Positions 35,777-43,980 of a stretch of 64,000 nucleotides of DNA are shown here, piece after piece. Below the pieces are notes generated by a model. That model searched no databases. It was not told where the DNA came from and saw only the letters and a list, made by a program, of their open reading frames with translations. This DNA comes from Bradyrhizobium sp. Y36 (lineage in GTDB: Bacteria > Pseudomonadota > Alphaproteobacteria > Rhizobiales > Xanthobacteraceae): assembly GCF_002531575.1 (NCBI RefSeq), contig NZ_NWTI01000028.1:36046-100045 (forward strand). Reading direction: 5' to 3'. A program made the translations under genes and the position numbers. Within the stretch, counting starts at the first letter, position 1. Each line of letters opens with the position of its first letter.

Positions 35777-36103
35777 TCAGCCGGCGTAACAAAGGCCGAT
35801 CGCCGCCGTAAGAACCATCGCCGCGCCGACGGCCTCCAGGCGCAGCCCGAGCCGCGCGGCAAGATGCATGTCGGAGGCCCGCGCCGCGCGCTCCGAGCCG
35901 CGGGCATAGCCGTGCACGATGACGTCGTGATTGAAATTGTCGTGCGCCTCGTTGCTGCCGGCGAGCCCGACGCAAATCACGAGCACCCCGAACAGCGCGA
36001 GGCCGAAGAAGCCGAGCAGGGCGATCAGGAACATCGGAAACATGCCGAGCAGGAAGATCGGCAGCAGCGGCACCAGCAGCAATGTCTCGGACTGTCGTCG
36101 CAT
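35777..36103 (-). CDS. Small membrane protein of unknown function
   Basis: A 108-residue protein with a long hydrophobic N-terminal region (about residues 8-48, enough for two close helices) and a hydrophobic C-terminus (about 88-107), separated by a polar loop rich in His/Asn/Asp (AHDNFNHDVIVHGYARGSE). No family is recognised. It stands alone between the GST and ccrM. Confidence 0.65.
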   Translation of the reverse strand: MRRQSETLLLVPLLPIFLLGMFPMFLIALLGFFGLALFGVLVICVGLAGSNEAHDNFNHDVIVHGYARGSERAARASDMHLAARLGLRLEAVGAAMVLTAAIGLCYAG

Positions 36104-36177
36104 GGGACCAGGCCGGTCAGGACGGGGCTGATCGGGGGAATCTAGTCCCGGCCGTGGCGGCTTTCAACCACTGCCGC

Positions 36178-36218
36178 CGTCATTCCGGGGCGCGCTTCTT
36201 GGCGAGCCCGGAATGACG
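36178..36218. repeat. Shortened family-B repeat, copy 4
   Basis: CGTCATTCCGGGGCGCG and the end GCCCGGAATGACG are joined with almost no middle, giving a compact hairpin just after the ccrM stop. Confidence 0.75.
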
Positions 36219-36224
36219 GAGAAA

Positions 36225-37355
36225 CTACTCCGTCCCCATACCCGCGCGGATCTCGGCGCGCAGCTCGTCGATCAGCTTGAGACCCTTCTTGGTCTCGATA
36301 TGCCAGAACGTCCAGCCGTTGCAGGCCTGGGCGCCTTGCGCCACGGCGCCGATGCGGTGGATCGAGCCGACCTTGTCGCCGAACATGATGGCGCCGTCGG
36401 CACGGACCAGCGCGCCGAGCTTTTTCTTGGCGTCGAACAGTTTCGTGCCGGGCATGATCATGCCGCGCTCGATCAGCTCGGAGAACGCCACGCGCGGCGC
36501 TTCGCGTGCGGTCATGAACGGGGCGAGGCTCTCTTCCGGCAGCGGCTCGACCTTGGCGATGCGCTGCTCGGCGGCCTTCGCATACGTCTTGTCGCGCTCG
36601 AAGCCGATATAGGAGCGGCCGAGGCGTTTGGCGACGGCGCCGGTGGTGCCGGTGCCGTTGAAGGGGTCGATCACGAGATCGCCGGGCTTCGACGAGGACA
36701 GCAGCACGCGCGCCAGCAGGCCTTCCGGCTTCTGGGTCGGATGCACTTTCTTGCCGTCGGCGCCCTTCAGGCGCTCCTCGCCGGTGCAGAGCGGGATCAG
36801 CCAGTCGGAGCGTGCCTGCACGTCCTCGTTGGCGGCCTTCAGCGCCTCGTAGTTGAACGTGTAGCCCTTGGCCTTCTCGTCACGCGCGGCCCAGATCATG
36901 GTCTCGTGCGCGTTGGTGAAGCGGCGGCCGCGGAAATTCGGCATCGGGTTCGACTTGCGCCACACGATGTCGTTCAGGAGCCAGAAGCCGAGGTCCTGCA
37001 TGATCGCGCCGACGCGGAAGATGTTGTGATAGGAGCCGATCACCCAGATCGTCGCCGACGGCTTCATCGCGCGGCGTGCGGCAAGCAGCCAGGCGCGGGT
37101 GAAATCGTCATAGGCGGAGAATGAATCGAACTTGTCCCAGTCGTCGTTGACGGCGTCGACGTGGGACTCGTCGGGGCGCTTGAGATCGCCCTTGAGCTGA
37201 AGGTTGTAGGGCGGATCTGCGAACACCAGATCGACGCTACCTGCCTGAAGCTTCGACATCTCGGCGACGCAATCACCGAGGATGATTCGATGCGACGGAG
37301 ACTCAAAATTTGTGCGGGGCGCCCTTGCAGACGCCCCGCGACGCGACTCTACCAT
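36225..37355 (-). CDS. ccrM: CcrM-type DNA adenine methyltransferase (GANTC)
   Basis: An orphan, cell-cycle-linked N6-adenine methyltransferase of alphaproteobacteria that recognises GANTC. The 376-residue protein has DPPY at 47-50 before the SAM motif FNGTGTT at 232-238, the beta-class order, and the family C-terminal extension of about 80 residues (from FSELIERGMIMPGTKL to the end) that helps in DNA recognition. No restriction enzyme gene is nearby. The ATG at 37355 lies next to GANTC sites, which suggests methylation feedback. It is divergent from the zinc metallopeptidase gene, 412 nt away. Confidence 0.95.
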   Translation of the reverse strand: MVESRRGASARAPRTNFESPSHRIILGDCVAEMSKLQAGSVDLVFADPPYNLQLKGDLKRPDESHVDAVNDDWDKFDSFSAYDDFTRAWLLAARRAMKPSATIWVIGSYHNIFRVGAIMQDLGFWLLNDIVWRKSNPMPNFRGRRFTNAHETMIWAARDEKAKGYTFNYEALKAANEDVQARSDWLIPLCTGEERLKGADGKKVHPTQKPEGLLARVLLSSSKPGDLVIDPFNGTGTTGAVAKRLGRSYIGFERDKTYAKAAEQRIAKVEPLPEESLAPFMTAREAPRVAFSELIERGMIMPGTKLFDAKKKLGALVRADGAIMFGDKVGSIHRIGAVAQGAQACNGWTFWHIETKKGLKLIDELRAEIRAGMGTE

Positions 37356-37374
37356 GACTCAAGAACTCTGACTC
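37284..37374. promoter_or_regulatory. Cluster of five GANTC sites at the ccrM start
   Basis: GATTC at 37284 and GACTC at 37300, 37345, 37356 and 37370 fall within 91 bp around the ccrM start codon (37353-37355). Two more lie in the 5' coding part (37123, 37165), and none was seen from 37375 to 37767. The enzyme's own target is therefore concentrated at its start, as expected for methylation-sensed control. Confidence 0.8.
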
Positions 37375-37767
37375 AGGCGACGCTGTCGGCGACGCGGGAC
37401 CAAACAACCGACTGACCGTTACAATGAAGCGGCAAAGTAAAAATCGACTTAACCCGCCGTTTTGTTGAGCAGGCCGCGCATCGCGTTCTGCGTGCATGTC
37501 GACGTGCGCATTCGCTGTTTTTTACAGGGGATTTCGCGTTCGCCTGGGTTGGGGGAGCATCGTGGCTTCAAAAAGGCTGCAAATTTCTCTCGGAAAAAAT
37601 TGCTCGACCCTCGGAAAAAATTGCTGGCTTCGGCGTGCTGTCGCACTAGGCAATAATTGCCGAGCGGGATATTGATAAAAGCAACGGAAATTTTACGTGT
37701 GTGGCGCGTTGAGCTTTCGCGCTTCTGCGCCCTAATGACGCCAATCGAGGACTGAGGGAAACCCGCC
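37375..37767. other. Noncoding region between ccrM and the metallopeptidase
   Basis: A 393-bp divergent intergenic region, richer in A/T than its surroundings. It holds a TTAA-N7-TTTT (37449-37463), a weak resemblance to a CtrA site, and the operator-like array at 37589-37664. The single minus-strand frame across it (37449-37769) has no protein character. It should hold the promoters of both genes. Confidence 0.7.
37589..37664. promoter_or_regulatory. Three-copy operator-like array CTCGG-N5-ATTGC
   Basis: CTCGGAAAAAATTGCT occurs at 37589-37604 and again at 37610-37625, exactly 21 bp apart. A third copy in the opposite orientation (CTCGGCAATTATTGCC read on the minus strand) is at 37649-37664 and contains the palindrome GGCAATAATTGCC. 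The 21-bp period puts the first two on the same DNA face. The array is 104-179 bp before the metallopeptidase start. Confidence 0.65.
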
Positions 37768-38706
37768 ATGCGCTACGATGATTTCCGCCGCAGCGACGAC
37801 ATCGAGGATCGTCGCGACGATGGTGGAGGCGGCGGTGGCGGAGGCGGGTTCGGCCTGCCCATGGGCGGCGGCGGGCTCGGCATCGGCACCATCATCGTGC
37901 TCGGTCTGGTCGGCTATGCCTTCGGCATCGATCCGCGCATCCTGATCGGCGGCGCCGAGATCCTCACCGGCGGCGGCCAGGCGCCGAGCTACCAGACCGA
38001 TCGCCAGTCGTCTTCGACCGCCAAGCGCGGCGCGCCGACCGACGAGATGGGCAGCATGATCGCCGGCATTCTCGGCGAGATCGACGACCGTTGGAGCGAG
38101 ATCTTCCAGGCTTCGGGCCAGTCCTACACCGGCCCGAAGGTCGTGCTGTTCCGCAACGTCACCAATGGCGGTCGCTGCGGCCGGGCAGAGTCGGCGATGG
38201 GGCCGTTCTATTGTCCGCCGGATCGCACCATCTTCCTCGACACCTCGTTCTTCCGCGAGGTCGAGACGCGCTTCCGCGGCTGCTCCGGCAAGTCCGCCTG
38301 TAACTTCACCACCGCCTACATCATCGCGCATGAAGCCGGCCATCACATCCAGAACCTGCTCGGCATCATCCCGCGCGTGACGCGGCTGCAGCAGCAGGCC
38401 GGCTCGAAGGCGGAGGCGAATGCGCTCCAGGTCAAGGTCGAGCTGCAGGCGGATTGCCTATCCGGCGTCTGGGTCAATCGCGAGGCGAAGAAGCGTCCGA
38501 ACTTCCTGGAAGCCGGCGATATCGACGCCGCGCTGACCACGGCGAGCGCGATCGGCGACGACACGCTGCAGCGCCAGGCCACGGGGCGCGTCGTGCCCGA
38601 CTCCTTCACCCACGGCTCGGCGGCGCAACGCAAGCAGTGGTTCATGACCGGCTACCAGCAGGGCACGGTCCAGGCCTGCAACACGTTCGGCGGCGGGACG
38701 CAGTAA
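37768..38706 (+). CDS. YpfJ-type neutral zinc metallopeptidase
   Basis: A 312-residue protein of the putative zinc metallopeptidase family (COG2321). The N-terminus is charged (RYDDFRRSDDIEDRR), followed by a run of nine glycines and a hydrophobic segment (about residues 38-55), so it is probably membrane-bound. The zinc site is HEAGH at 188-192, with the likely third ligand in VELQADCLSGVW. Four cysteines in CGRAESAMGPFYC and CSGKSAC may form disulfides outside the cytoplasm. The substrate is unknown. An operator-like array precedes it. Confidence 0.9.
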   Translation: MRYDDFRRSDDIEDRRDDGGGGGGGGGFGLPMGGGGLGIGTIIVLGLVGYAFGIDPRILIGGAEILTGGGQAPSYQTDRQSSSTAKRGAPTDEMGSMIAGILGEIDDRWSEIFQASGQSYTGPKVVLFRNVTNGGRCGRAESAMGPFYCPPDRTIFLDTSFFREVETRFRGCSGKSACNFTTAYIIAHEAGHHIQNLLGIIPRVTRLQQQAGSKAEANALQVKVELQADCLSGVWVNREAKKRPNFLEAGDIDAALTTASAIGDDTLQRQATGRVVPDSFTHGSAAQRKQWFMTGYQQGTVQACNTFGGGTQ

Positions 38707-38785
38707 CGACGATCGTGTGCCCCGGACGCAGCGCAGCTGTGAACTATGATGCGCGATTGCACGTCCGGGAATCCGGGAGTAGTGG

Positions 38786-38906
38786 CGTCATCCTGAGGTG
38801 CTCGCCGCTTCGGCGAGCCCTCGGGGGATGGCGAAGCCCGCGGGCCATCCTTCGAGGCTCGCTGTGCGGTGCGGTTGCACCGCGTAGCGCGCACCTCAGG
38901 ATGACG
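38786..38906. repeat. Intergenic palindromic repeat, family E
   Basis: It opens with CGTCATCCTGAGGTGC and closes with GCACCTCAGGATGACG, with an inner GCCGCTTCGGCG hairpin. A half-element of family D (TGTGCCCCGGACGCAGCGCA) lies just before it at about 38716-38772. Confidence 0.8.
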
Positions 38907-38935
38907 GCGGCGGGTGGGAGAGAAGGTGCGGTTCA

Positions 38936-39499
38936 ATGGCCTCCATCGACGAAACCAAGCAGTTCATCCCGCTCAACATCGCGGTGCTCACCGTATCGGA
39001 CACGCGCGCGCTCGCGGACGACAAGTCCGGCCAGACGCTCGCTGATCGCCTGCTGGCAGCCGGCCATCATCTCGCCGCGCGCGAGATCGTCACCGACGAC
39101 GTCGAGGCGATCCGTGCCGTTGTCCGCCGCTGGATCGCAGATGGCGGCGTCGACGTCGTCATCACCACCGGCGGCACCGGCTTTACCGGGCGCGACGTCA
39201 CGCCGGAGGCGATCGAGCCGTTGTTCGAGAAGCGCATGGATGGTTTCTCGATTGCCTTCCACATGCTGAGCCACGCCAAGATCGGGACCTCGACGATCCA
39301 GAGCCGTGCCACCGCAGGCGTCGCCGGCGCCACCTACATCTTCTGCCTGCCGGGCTCGCCCGGTGCCTGCCGCGACGGCTGGGACGGCATCCTGGCCGCC
39401 CAACTCGACTACCGCACGCGCCCCTGCAATTTCGTCGAGATCATGCCGCGGCTGGACGAGCACCTGCGAAGGCCGAAGGCGCAAGGCGCGACGGCGTAG
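38936..39499 (+). CDS. moaB: Molybdenum cofactor biosynthesis protein B
   Basis: A 187-residue MoaB/MogA-type protein, which binds or adenylylates molybdopterin. Conserved segments are IAVLTVSDTR near the N-terminus, IVTDDVEAIRAVVRRWI, VITTGGTGFTGRDVTPEAI and the SRATAGVAGATYIFCLPGSPGACRDGWDGIL loop. No other moa/moe genes are in the window. It stands between two palindromic repeats and is probably transcribed alone. Confidence 0.93.
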   Translation: MASIDETKQFIPLNIAVLTVSDTRALADDKSGQTLADRLLAAGHHLAAREIVTDDVEAIRAVVRRWIADGGVDVVITTGGTGFTGRDVTPEAIEPLFEKRMDGFSIAFHMLSHAKIGTSTIQSRATAGVAGATYIFCLPGSPGACRDGWDGILAAQLDYRTRPCNFVEIMPRLDEHLRRPKAQGATA

Positions 39500-39511
39500 G
39501 GGCTTACTTCC

Positions 39512-39698
39512 CTTCTCCCCTCATGTCCGCCGAGGCCTTGGCGAAGGCGGATGTGGGAGAAGGTGGCGCGAAGCGCCGGACGAGGGGCATCTATCGGCGT
39601 GTACAATGCGAGAGAGTGCGTGCGCGGAGCCATACCCCTCACCCAAGTGAGTTTGTGTCGACCAGCGTCGCTGCCCTCTCCCGCAAGGGGCGAGGGCA
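39512..39698. repeat. Family C repeat, copy 2, with a nested palindrome
   Basis: It matches 25313-25468 at both ends, but the first hairpin loop holds an extra palindrome of about 35 bp between CCTTCTCCC and GGGAGAAGG (CATGTCCGCC ... GGCGGATGTG). One repeat has apparently landed inside another. Confidence 0.75.
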
Positions 39699-39730
39699 CA
39701 TTTACGGGCATCTTGCTCGCTGCGTGATCG

Positions 39731-40657
39731 CTACAGATCCCGCTCCCACGTTTCCCCGATCAGATCCTGCCCGAAGCTGTGATGCGGCTCGGTGGCGACC
39801 AGCTTGAATCCGGCGCTCTTGTAGATGCCGCGCGCGGCCACCAGGATGCTCTGCGTCCACAGCGTCATCTTGCTGTAGCCCCTCTCACGCGCGCCCTGAA
39901 GGCATTGCTCGACCAGCGCGCGACCGACGCCGAGGCCTCGCGCCTTCTTCTCCACCTGCAGCAGGCGCAGCTTGGCGATCTCGTCCGTGGCCTTGACCAG
40001 GAAGATCGACCCGACCGGCTCGCCGCTCATTTCCGCGATCCAGCAGTGCTCGCGCGCGGGGTCGTAGTTCTTGATGAACTGCGCGCAGATCTCGGCGACC
40101 AGCGCCTCGTAGCTGATTTCCCAATTGTAGTCGGCGGCGTAGGCGGCGGCCTGTCGGGAGATGACCCAGCCCATGTCGCCGACGCGATGGCTGCGCAGCA
40201 TGAAAGCCGCGGGCTGGCTGCGACGTTGCTCCAACACGGCCTCGATGGTCGCCATCGCCTGTGTGAGCCGCGTCGCGTCATCGGAAGAAAGCTCGGCCAG
40301 CATGGCGGCGACTTCGTTTTGCGAACTCTGATTGAGTTTGGCGAAGGTCTGTCGGCCCTTGGCTGTGAGGCTGAGCTGGTACTGCCTGCGATCTGCGGGC
40401 AGGGGCTTTCGCGTGATCAGCCCCTTCTCGTCGAAGTTCTGGACGATGCGGCTGAGATAACCGGGGTCAAGACCAAGCTCGATTCCGATCTCTTTCGCCG
40501 CCAAATCGTCGCGGTGAGCGAGTTCATAGAGCACCCGGGCTTCGCTGAGCGAAAACGGGCTCTTTCCAAGGTGCTGGTCGAGCACCCCGAGCTTGCGGGT
40601 ATAGAAGCGGTTGAAGGCGCGGACCGCGGTGATGGGGTCGGTAGCTTCGAACGACAT
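39731..40657 (-). CDS. MarR regulator fused to a GNAT acetyltransferase
   Basis: A 308-residue two-domain protein. Residues 1-145 form a MarR-type winged helix (LSEARVLYELAHRDDLAAKEIGIELGLDPGYLSRIVQNFDEKGLI, with a DRRQYQLSLT wing). Residues about 155-308 are a GNAT domain with the acetyl-CoA loop LQVEKKARGLGVGRALVEQ and the C-terminal YKSAGFKLVATEPHHSFGQDL. This fusion is known in rhizobia but its targets are mostly undefined. The ribosome site GAGGTG lies inside the inverted repeat at 40662-40717, which suggests self-regulation. Confidence 0.92.
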   Translation of the reverse strand: MSFEATDPITAVRAFNRFYTRKLGVLDQHLGKSPFSLSEARVLYELAHRDDLAAKEIGIELGLDPGYLSRIVQNFDEKGLITRKPLPADRRQYQLSLTAKGRQTFAKLNQSSQNEVAAMLAELSSDDATRLTQAMATIEAVLEQRRSQPAAFMLRSHRVGDMGWVISRQAAAYAADYNWEISYEALVAEICAQFIKNYDPAREHCWIAEMSGEPVGSIFLVKATDEIAKLRLLQVEKKARGLGVGRALVEQCLQGARERGYSKMTLWTQSILVAARGIYKSAGFKLVATEPHHSFGQDLIGETWERDL

Positions 40658-40661
40658 GGGG

Positions 40662-40717
40662 CACCTCGATACTTGCCATTGTCAAATAACTATTTGACTT
40701 TGGCAAGTATCGAGGTG
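40662..40717. promoter_or_regulatory. 56-bp nested inverted repeat before the MarR-GNAT gene
   Basis: Outer arms CACCTCGATACTTGCCA and TGGCAAGTATCGAGGTG (17 bp, perfect) surround TT, an inner palindrome GTCAAATAACTATTTGAC, and TT. The inner part is a good size for a MarR dimer site. The left arm, read on the minus strand, contains the gene's SD (GAGGTG). Confidence 0.85.
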
Positions 40718-40720
40718 GCC

Positions 40721-41296
40721 TCACGTGACCATGACGATCCGGCTGCGCAGCATGGTCCGGGACGATCGGCCGAGCCGCCGGAGCAGCCGCGCTTCGGAAT
40801 GGCGGGCCTGCGGCGGGTAGCCGCCGATCCGGTCGTAATGATCACGCGCGATCAGGAGTCCCTGGTCGCCGAGCGGGCCGACAAGCTTGCGCGCCAGGGC
40901 CCGGAGGATGTCCCGCAAGCCGGTATCGGCGTAAGGCGAGCGCGCATAACGGAAGACCGCGGCCCGATCCCGGCCGCTGGTCGCAACGGCCTGGATGAAC
41001 TGGGTGGTTTCCTCGATCCAGCCGGTTTCCAGCACCGCGCCCGCGGGCAGGAACATCAGCCAGGGCGAGCGGGCCTGGAGCGCGCCGGCCGCGAGGGCGG
41101 CGCCTTGCGAGGATCCCTCGAAGCCGACGAAACGGCAGCCTGCGACGTCGGCAACGCGCTCGATGACGCCGTTGCGGGTGCCGTCGACCAGGAGCACTTC
41201 CCGGATGATTCCGGCGGCGGCGCCGGGAACCAGCGCGGCCAGCGTGGCGACCGCCGTCTGCTCGACGCCTTCGGTCGGAATGATGACGCTCAACAT
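40721..41296 (-). CDS. Short glycosyltransferase family 2-like protein
   Basis: A 191-residue protein starting MLSVIIPTEGVEQTAVATLAALVPGAAAG, the opening of a GT-A glycosyltransferase, with VLLVDGTRNG where the nucleotide-sugar Asp loop lies and RSPWLMFLPAGAVLETGWIEE where the DXD-like segment would be. No clear DXD is seen, and the protein is short for the family, so it may be degenerate. It lies directly upstream of the MarR-GNAT gene. The frame extends upstream to 41380, but the fold begins at 41296. Confidence 0.75.
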   Translation of the reverse strand: MLSVIIPTEGVEQTAVATLAALVPGAAAGIIREVLLVDGTRNGVIERVADVAGCRFVGFEGSSQGAALAAGALQARSPWLMFLPAGAVLETGWIEETTQFIQAVATSGRDRAAVFRYARSPYADTGLRDILRALARKLVGPLGDQGLLIARDHYDRIGGYPPQARHSEARLLRRLGRSSRTMLRSRIVMVT

Positions 41297-41526
41297 GATT
41301 GAGGCTTCAATGTCTGCACTTCGGAAAGAAGCGGAGCTCGTTATGATGTTGTCATAAACATGCGGCGTTGCCGAGTGCAACTTTCCGGCCGCGCTTCAGC
41401 ATGCGATGGTAAACCGTCGCCCGTCATCGCAGCCAAATGTGTCACGGGCGGGCCCGCGATATTGCCGAATGTTTCGGCATTACCCCGACTGTATTTACCG
41501 GAGCTGCGCGGCAACGGAGGTCTTGC

Positions 41527-42366
41527 ATGAACGCCGATCAACTCGCCGTTGGTACGGCGCCAACTTCGCCGAAGCAGGGGGCTGCGCCGACCCTACGGGT
41601 CCGGGCGCTGATGCTGGGAGACCGCATCAATGCCTCCGGCCTGGAGATCGGGACGCTGGTCTCGTCCACTCCGGCCGCCTTCCGCGTCCACGCCGGTCTT
41701 GTCGTGATCTTCCGCTACGGCGTCGTGGTGCTGATCGGCCTGCTGCCTTCGGAGGAGAAGGTCCTCATTGACAATTTGAAGTCGCGCGTGACTGGCGAGC
41801 TCAGCCCGTATGAGGAGGAGATCGCCCAGGCACAGCTTTGCAACGACGAGGCCGCCGAGGCGATCCAGCCGGGCGGGCCGATCTGCCTCGCCAAGTTCTC
41901 CGACGACCGGCTGCTGGTGGTTGCCGACGCGCTCGCCAAGAGCACGTCGCTGGCGCGCGACGAGCGCCGCGTCGCCGCGGTCTTCGATGTGATCGAGCCG
42001 TTTGCGCGGGAGCTAGCCGAACACGGCCGCACGCCGCGTCGGCGCAAAGGCATTCTGCAACTGATCGGCAATGCCCTCCTGGTGCAGCAGCGCGTCGCCG
42101 GCCGCGTCGCGATCGCCGAGAAGCCCGACGTGCTCTGGGAGAAGCCCGAGCTCGACCGGCTCTATTCCCGTCTCGAGGACGAGTACGAGCTGAAGGAGCG
42201 CCTCGACACGCTCGAGCGTAAGCTCTCCGCGGTGTCGGAGACCGCCAATGCCCTGACCGACATCATCGACACCCAGCGCTCGCTCCGGCTCGAGATCGCG
42301 GTCGTGGTGCTGATCGTGATCGAGGTCGCGATCGGGTGTTTTCAGATCCTGACCGGCGTTCACTGA
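41527..42366 (+). CDS. RMD1/DUF155 family protein
   Basis: A 279-residue protein of the RMD1/YagE (DUF155) family, known from yeast proteins linked to mitochondria and sporulation but without a defined reaction. Family segments include FRYGVVVLIGLLPSEEK, DDRLLVVADALAKSTSLARDE and EKPDVLWEKPELDRLYSRLEDEYELKERLDTLERKL. A single membrane helix lies at the very C-terminus (about 255-275). The ATG at 41527 has GGAGG at 41516-41520. Its 3' end overlaps the convergent PPDK-like gene by 7 nt. Confidence 0.88.
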   Translation: MNADQLAVGTAPTSPKQGAAPTLRVRALMLGDRINASGLEIGTLVSSTPAAFRVHAGLVVIFRYGVVVLIGLLPSEEKVLIDNLKSRVTGELSPYEEEIAQAQLCNDEAAEAIQPGGPICLAKFSDDRLLVVADALAKSTSLARDERRVAAVFDVIEPFARELAEHGRTPRRRKGILQLIGNALLVQQRVAGRVAIAEKPDVLWEKPELDRLYSRLEDEYELKERLDTLERKLSAVSETANALTDIIDTQRSLRLEIAVVVLIVIEVAIGCFQILTGVH

Positions 42367-43970
42367 GGCGCGGCGACGTGCCTGCCATGTTGATCCGATT
42401 GGGCCTGCCACGATGCGATCTCGGCAAGCTCGGCTTCGGGCCGAGTCCGGATCGTCTCGCAGCGTCCGAGATAGAGCTCTCCGGCGTCGCCCTCGATCGT
42501 AATCCATTCGCCTTCGGCAAGGCTGAGATTGCCGACCCGGGCCCGCTTCGCGACAGGATCGATCTTCAGCTCGCGGCAGCCGACGACGCAGGGCTTGCCC
42601 ATTTGCCGCGCCACCAGGGCCGCATGCGAGGTGCGCGCGCCAACTGACGTGACGATGCCCGCCGACAGGGCAAAGCCGGCGACGTCGGCGGTGCTGGTAT
42701 CGGGCCGCAGCAGGATGACCGGTTCACCCGCCGCCGAGAGGCTTTGAGCGCCTTCGGACGAGAACGCCGCCCGTCCGATCCCGATGCCGCCGGAGGCGCC
42801 AATGCCGGTCGTCGCGGGCTCGCCTGATGACGCCAATCTGGTTTCGGTCAGCGCGGCGAGGTCGATCTCCGCAATCCGTTCCAGGGCCTCGTCTTTCGAG
42901 ATCAGGCCTTCGTGCACGAGGTCGATCGCGATCCTGGCGGCGGCCCGCGGCGTGCGCTTTGCGGTGCGGGTCTGGAGGATCCACAGCTTGCCGTTCTCGA
43001 CCGTGAACTCGACGTCCTGGACGTCGGCGAACGTGCGCTCGAGTTGCCTCAGGATATCGCCAAGCTCCGATTCGAGCTTCGGCAACTCGCGGGCAATGGC
43101 CTCCGCCGTATCGGGCGCGCGCCTCCCGGAAACGACGTCTTCCCCCTGCGCATCGAGCACGAGGTCGATCATCGGGCGCCGCGCGCCCGTCGACGGATCG
43201 CGCGAGAATGCCACGCCCGCCCCGGAGGCAAGACCGCCATTGCCGAAGACCATCGCCTGAACGGTCACGGCGGTGCCCTCGAGCGCTTCAAGACGTTGCA
43301 GGCTTCGATAAGTCTGCGCGCGCTCGCTCATCCAGGATTGATAGACGGCTCGGGCTGCCGCCTCCAACTGCGCGAAGGCATCCTCCAGCGAGCCATCGGC
43401 GCGATCCTCGATCAGCGTCTGCTCCCGGATGGCGAGCCGCGCCAGCGCCTCGCTGTCGAGCTCGCGGTCGCTGCCGGCGCTTTCGGCTGCGACGAGTTCG
43501 CAGATGTGCGTGGCAAATTCGGCCTGGTCGATATTGAGCACCGTCTCGCCAAAGCTTTCCAGGAAACGGCGCCGGCAATCCCAGGCAAGCCGCGGCCGGC
43601 CGGTCGCACGGATCAGGCCATGCACGGCGTCGGACGTGCAGCCGACATTGAGAACGGTGTCGAGCATGCCCGGCATCGATCGCGCCGCGCCCGAGCGCAC
43701 CGACACCAGCAGCGGCTGCCGGCGGTCGCCAAAGCGCTTTCCGGTAGCGCTCTCCAGGAACGAAATTCCTTCCTCCAGGCCGTCGCGCAGATGTCGCGCG
43801 GCGTGGGCATGGCCGGCAACGATGTCGGCGCAGAGTTTGACCGGGAGCACGAAGGCAGGCGGCACCGGCAGGCCCAGTGACGCCATGCGGGCAAGGTTGG
43901 CGGCCTTGGCGCCGATCTCTTCGGCGGGGCGCAATTCGGAGGCGTCAGCGCCGATACGCACGATATGCAT
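42360..43970 (-). CDS. PPDK-like protein without the PEP/pyruvate barrel
   Basis: A 536-residue protein matching the first two domains of pyruvate phosphate dikinase. The ATP-grasp part (1-350) has GAKAANLARMASLGLPVPPAF, LLVSVRSGAARSMPGMLDTVLN and DVQDVEFTVENGKLWILQTR. The swivelling domain (about 385-505) keeps the phosphohistidine His449 in TSHAALVARQMGKPCVVG. Family members continue with a barrel of about 350 residues that binds PEP/pyruvate; here the frame ends soon after the His domain. It may phosphorylate itself from ATP, then pass phosphate to another protein or molecule. It lies 10 nt after a PhoU-like gene. Confidence 0.85.
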   Translation of the reverse strand: MHIVRIGADASELRPAEEIGAKAANLARMASLGLPVPPAFVLPVKLCADIVAGHAHAARHLRDGLEEGISFLESATGKRFGDRRQPLLVSVRSGAARSMPGMLDTVLNVGCTSDAVHGLIRATGRPRLAWDCRRRFLESFGETVLNIDQAEFATHICELVAAESAGSDRELDSEALARLAIREQTLIEDRADGSLEDAFAQLEAAARAVYQSWMSERAQTYRSLQRLEALEGTAVTVQAMVFGNGGLASGAGVAFSRDPSTGARRPMIDLVLDAQGEDVVSGRRAPDTAEAIARELPKLESELGDILRQLERTFADVQDVEFTVENGKLWILQTRTAKRTPRAAARIAIDLVHEGLISKDEALERIAEIDLAALTETRLASSGEPATTGIGASGGIGIGRAAFSSEGAQSLSAAGEPVILLRPDTSTADVAGFALSAGIVTSVGARTSHAALVARQMGKPCVVGCRELKIDPVAKRARVGNLSLAEGEWITIEGDAGELYLGRCETIRTRPEAELAEIASWQAQSDQHGRHVAAPQ

Positions 43971-43980
43971 GGTGGCTTCC

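Noticed and set aside
37449..37769. A 106-codon minus-strand frame in the ccrM-metallopeptidase gap
   Set aside because: No SD, no recognisable protein features, and it covers the operator-like array and both promoters.
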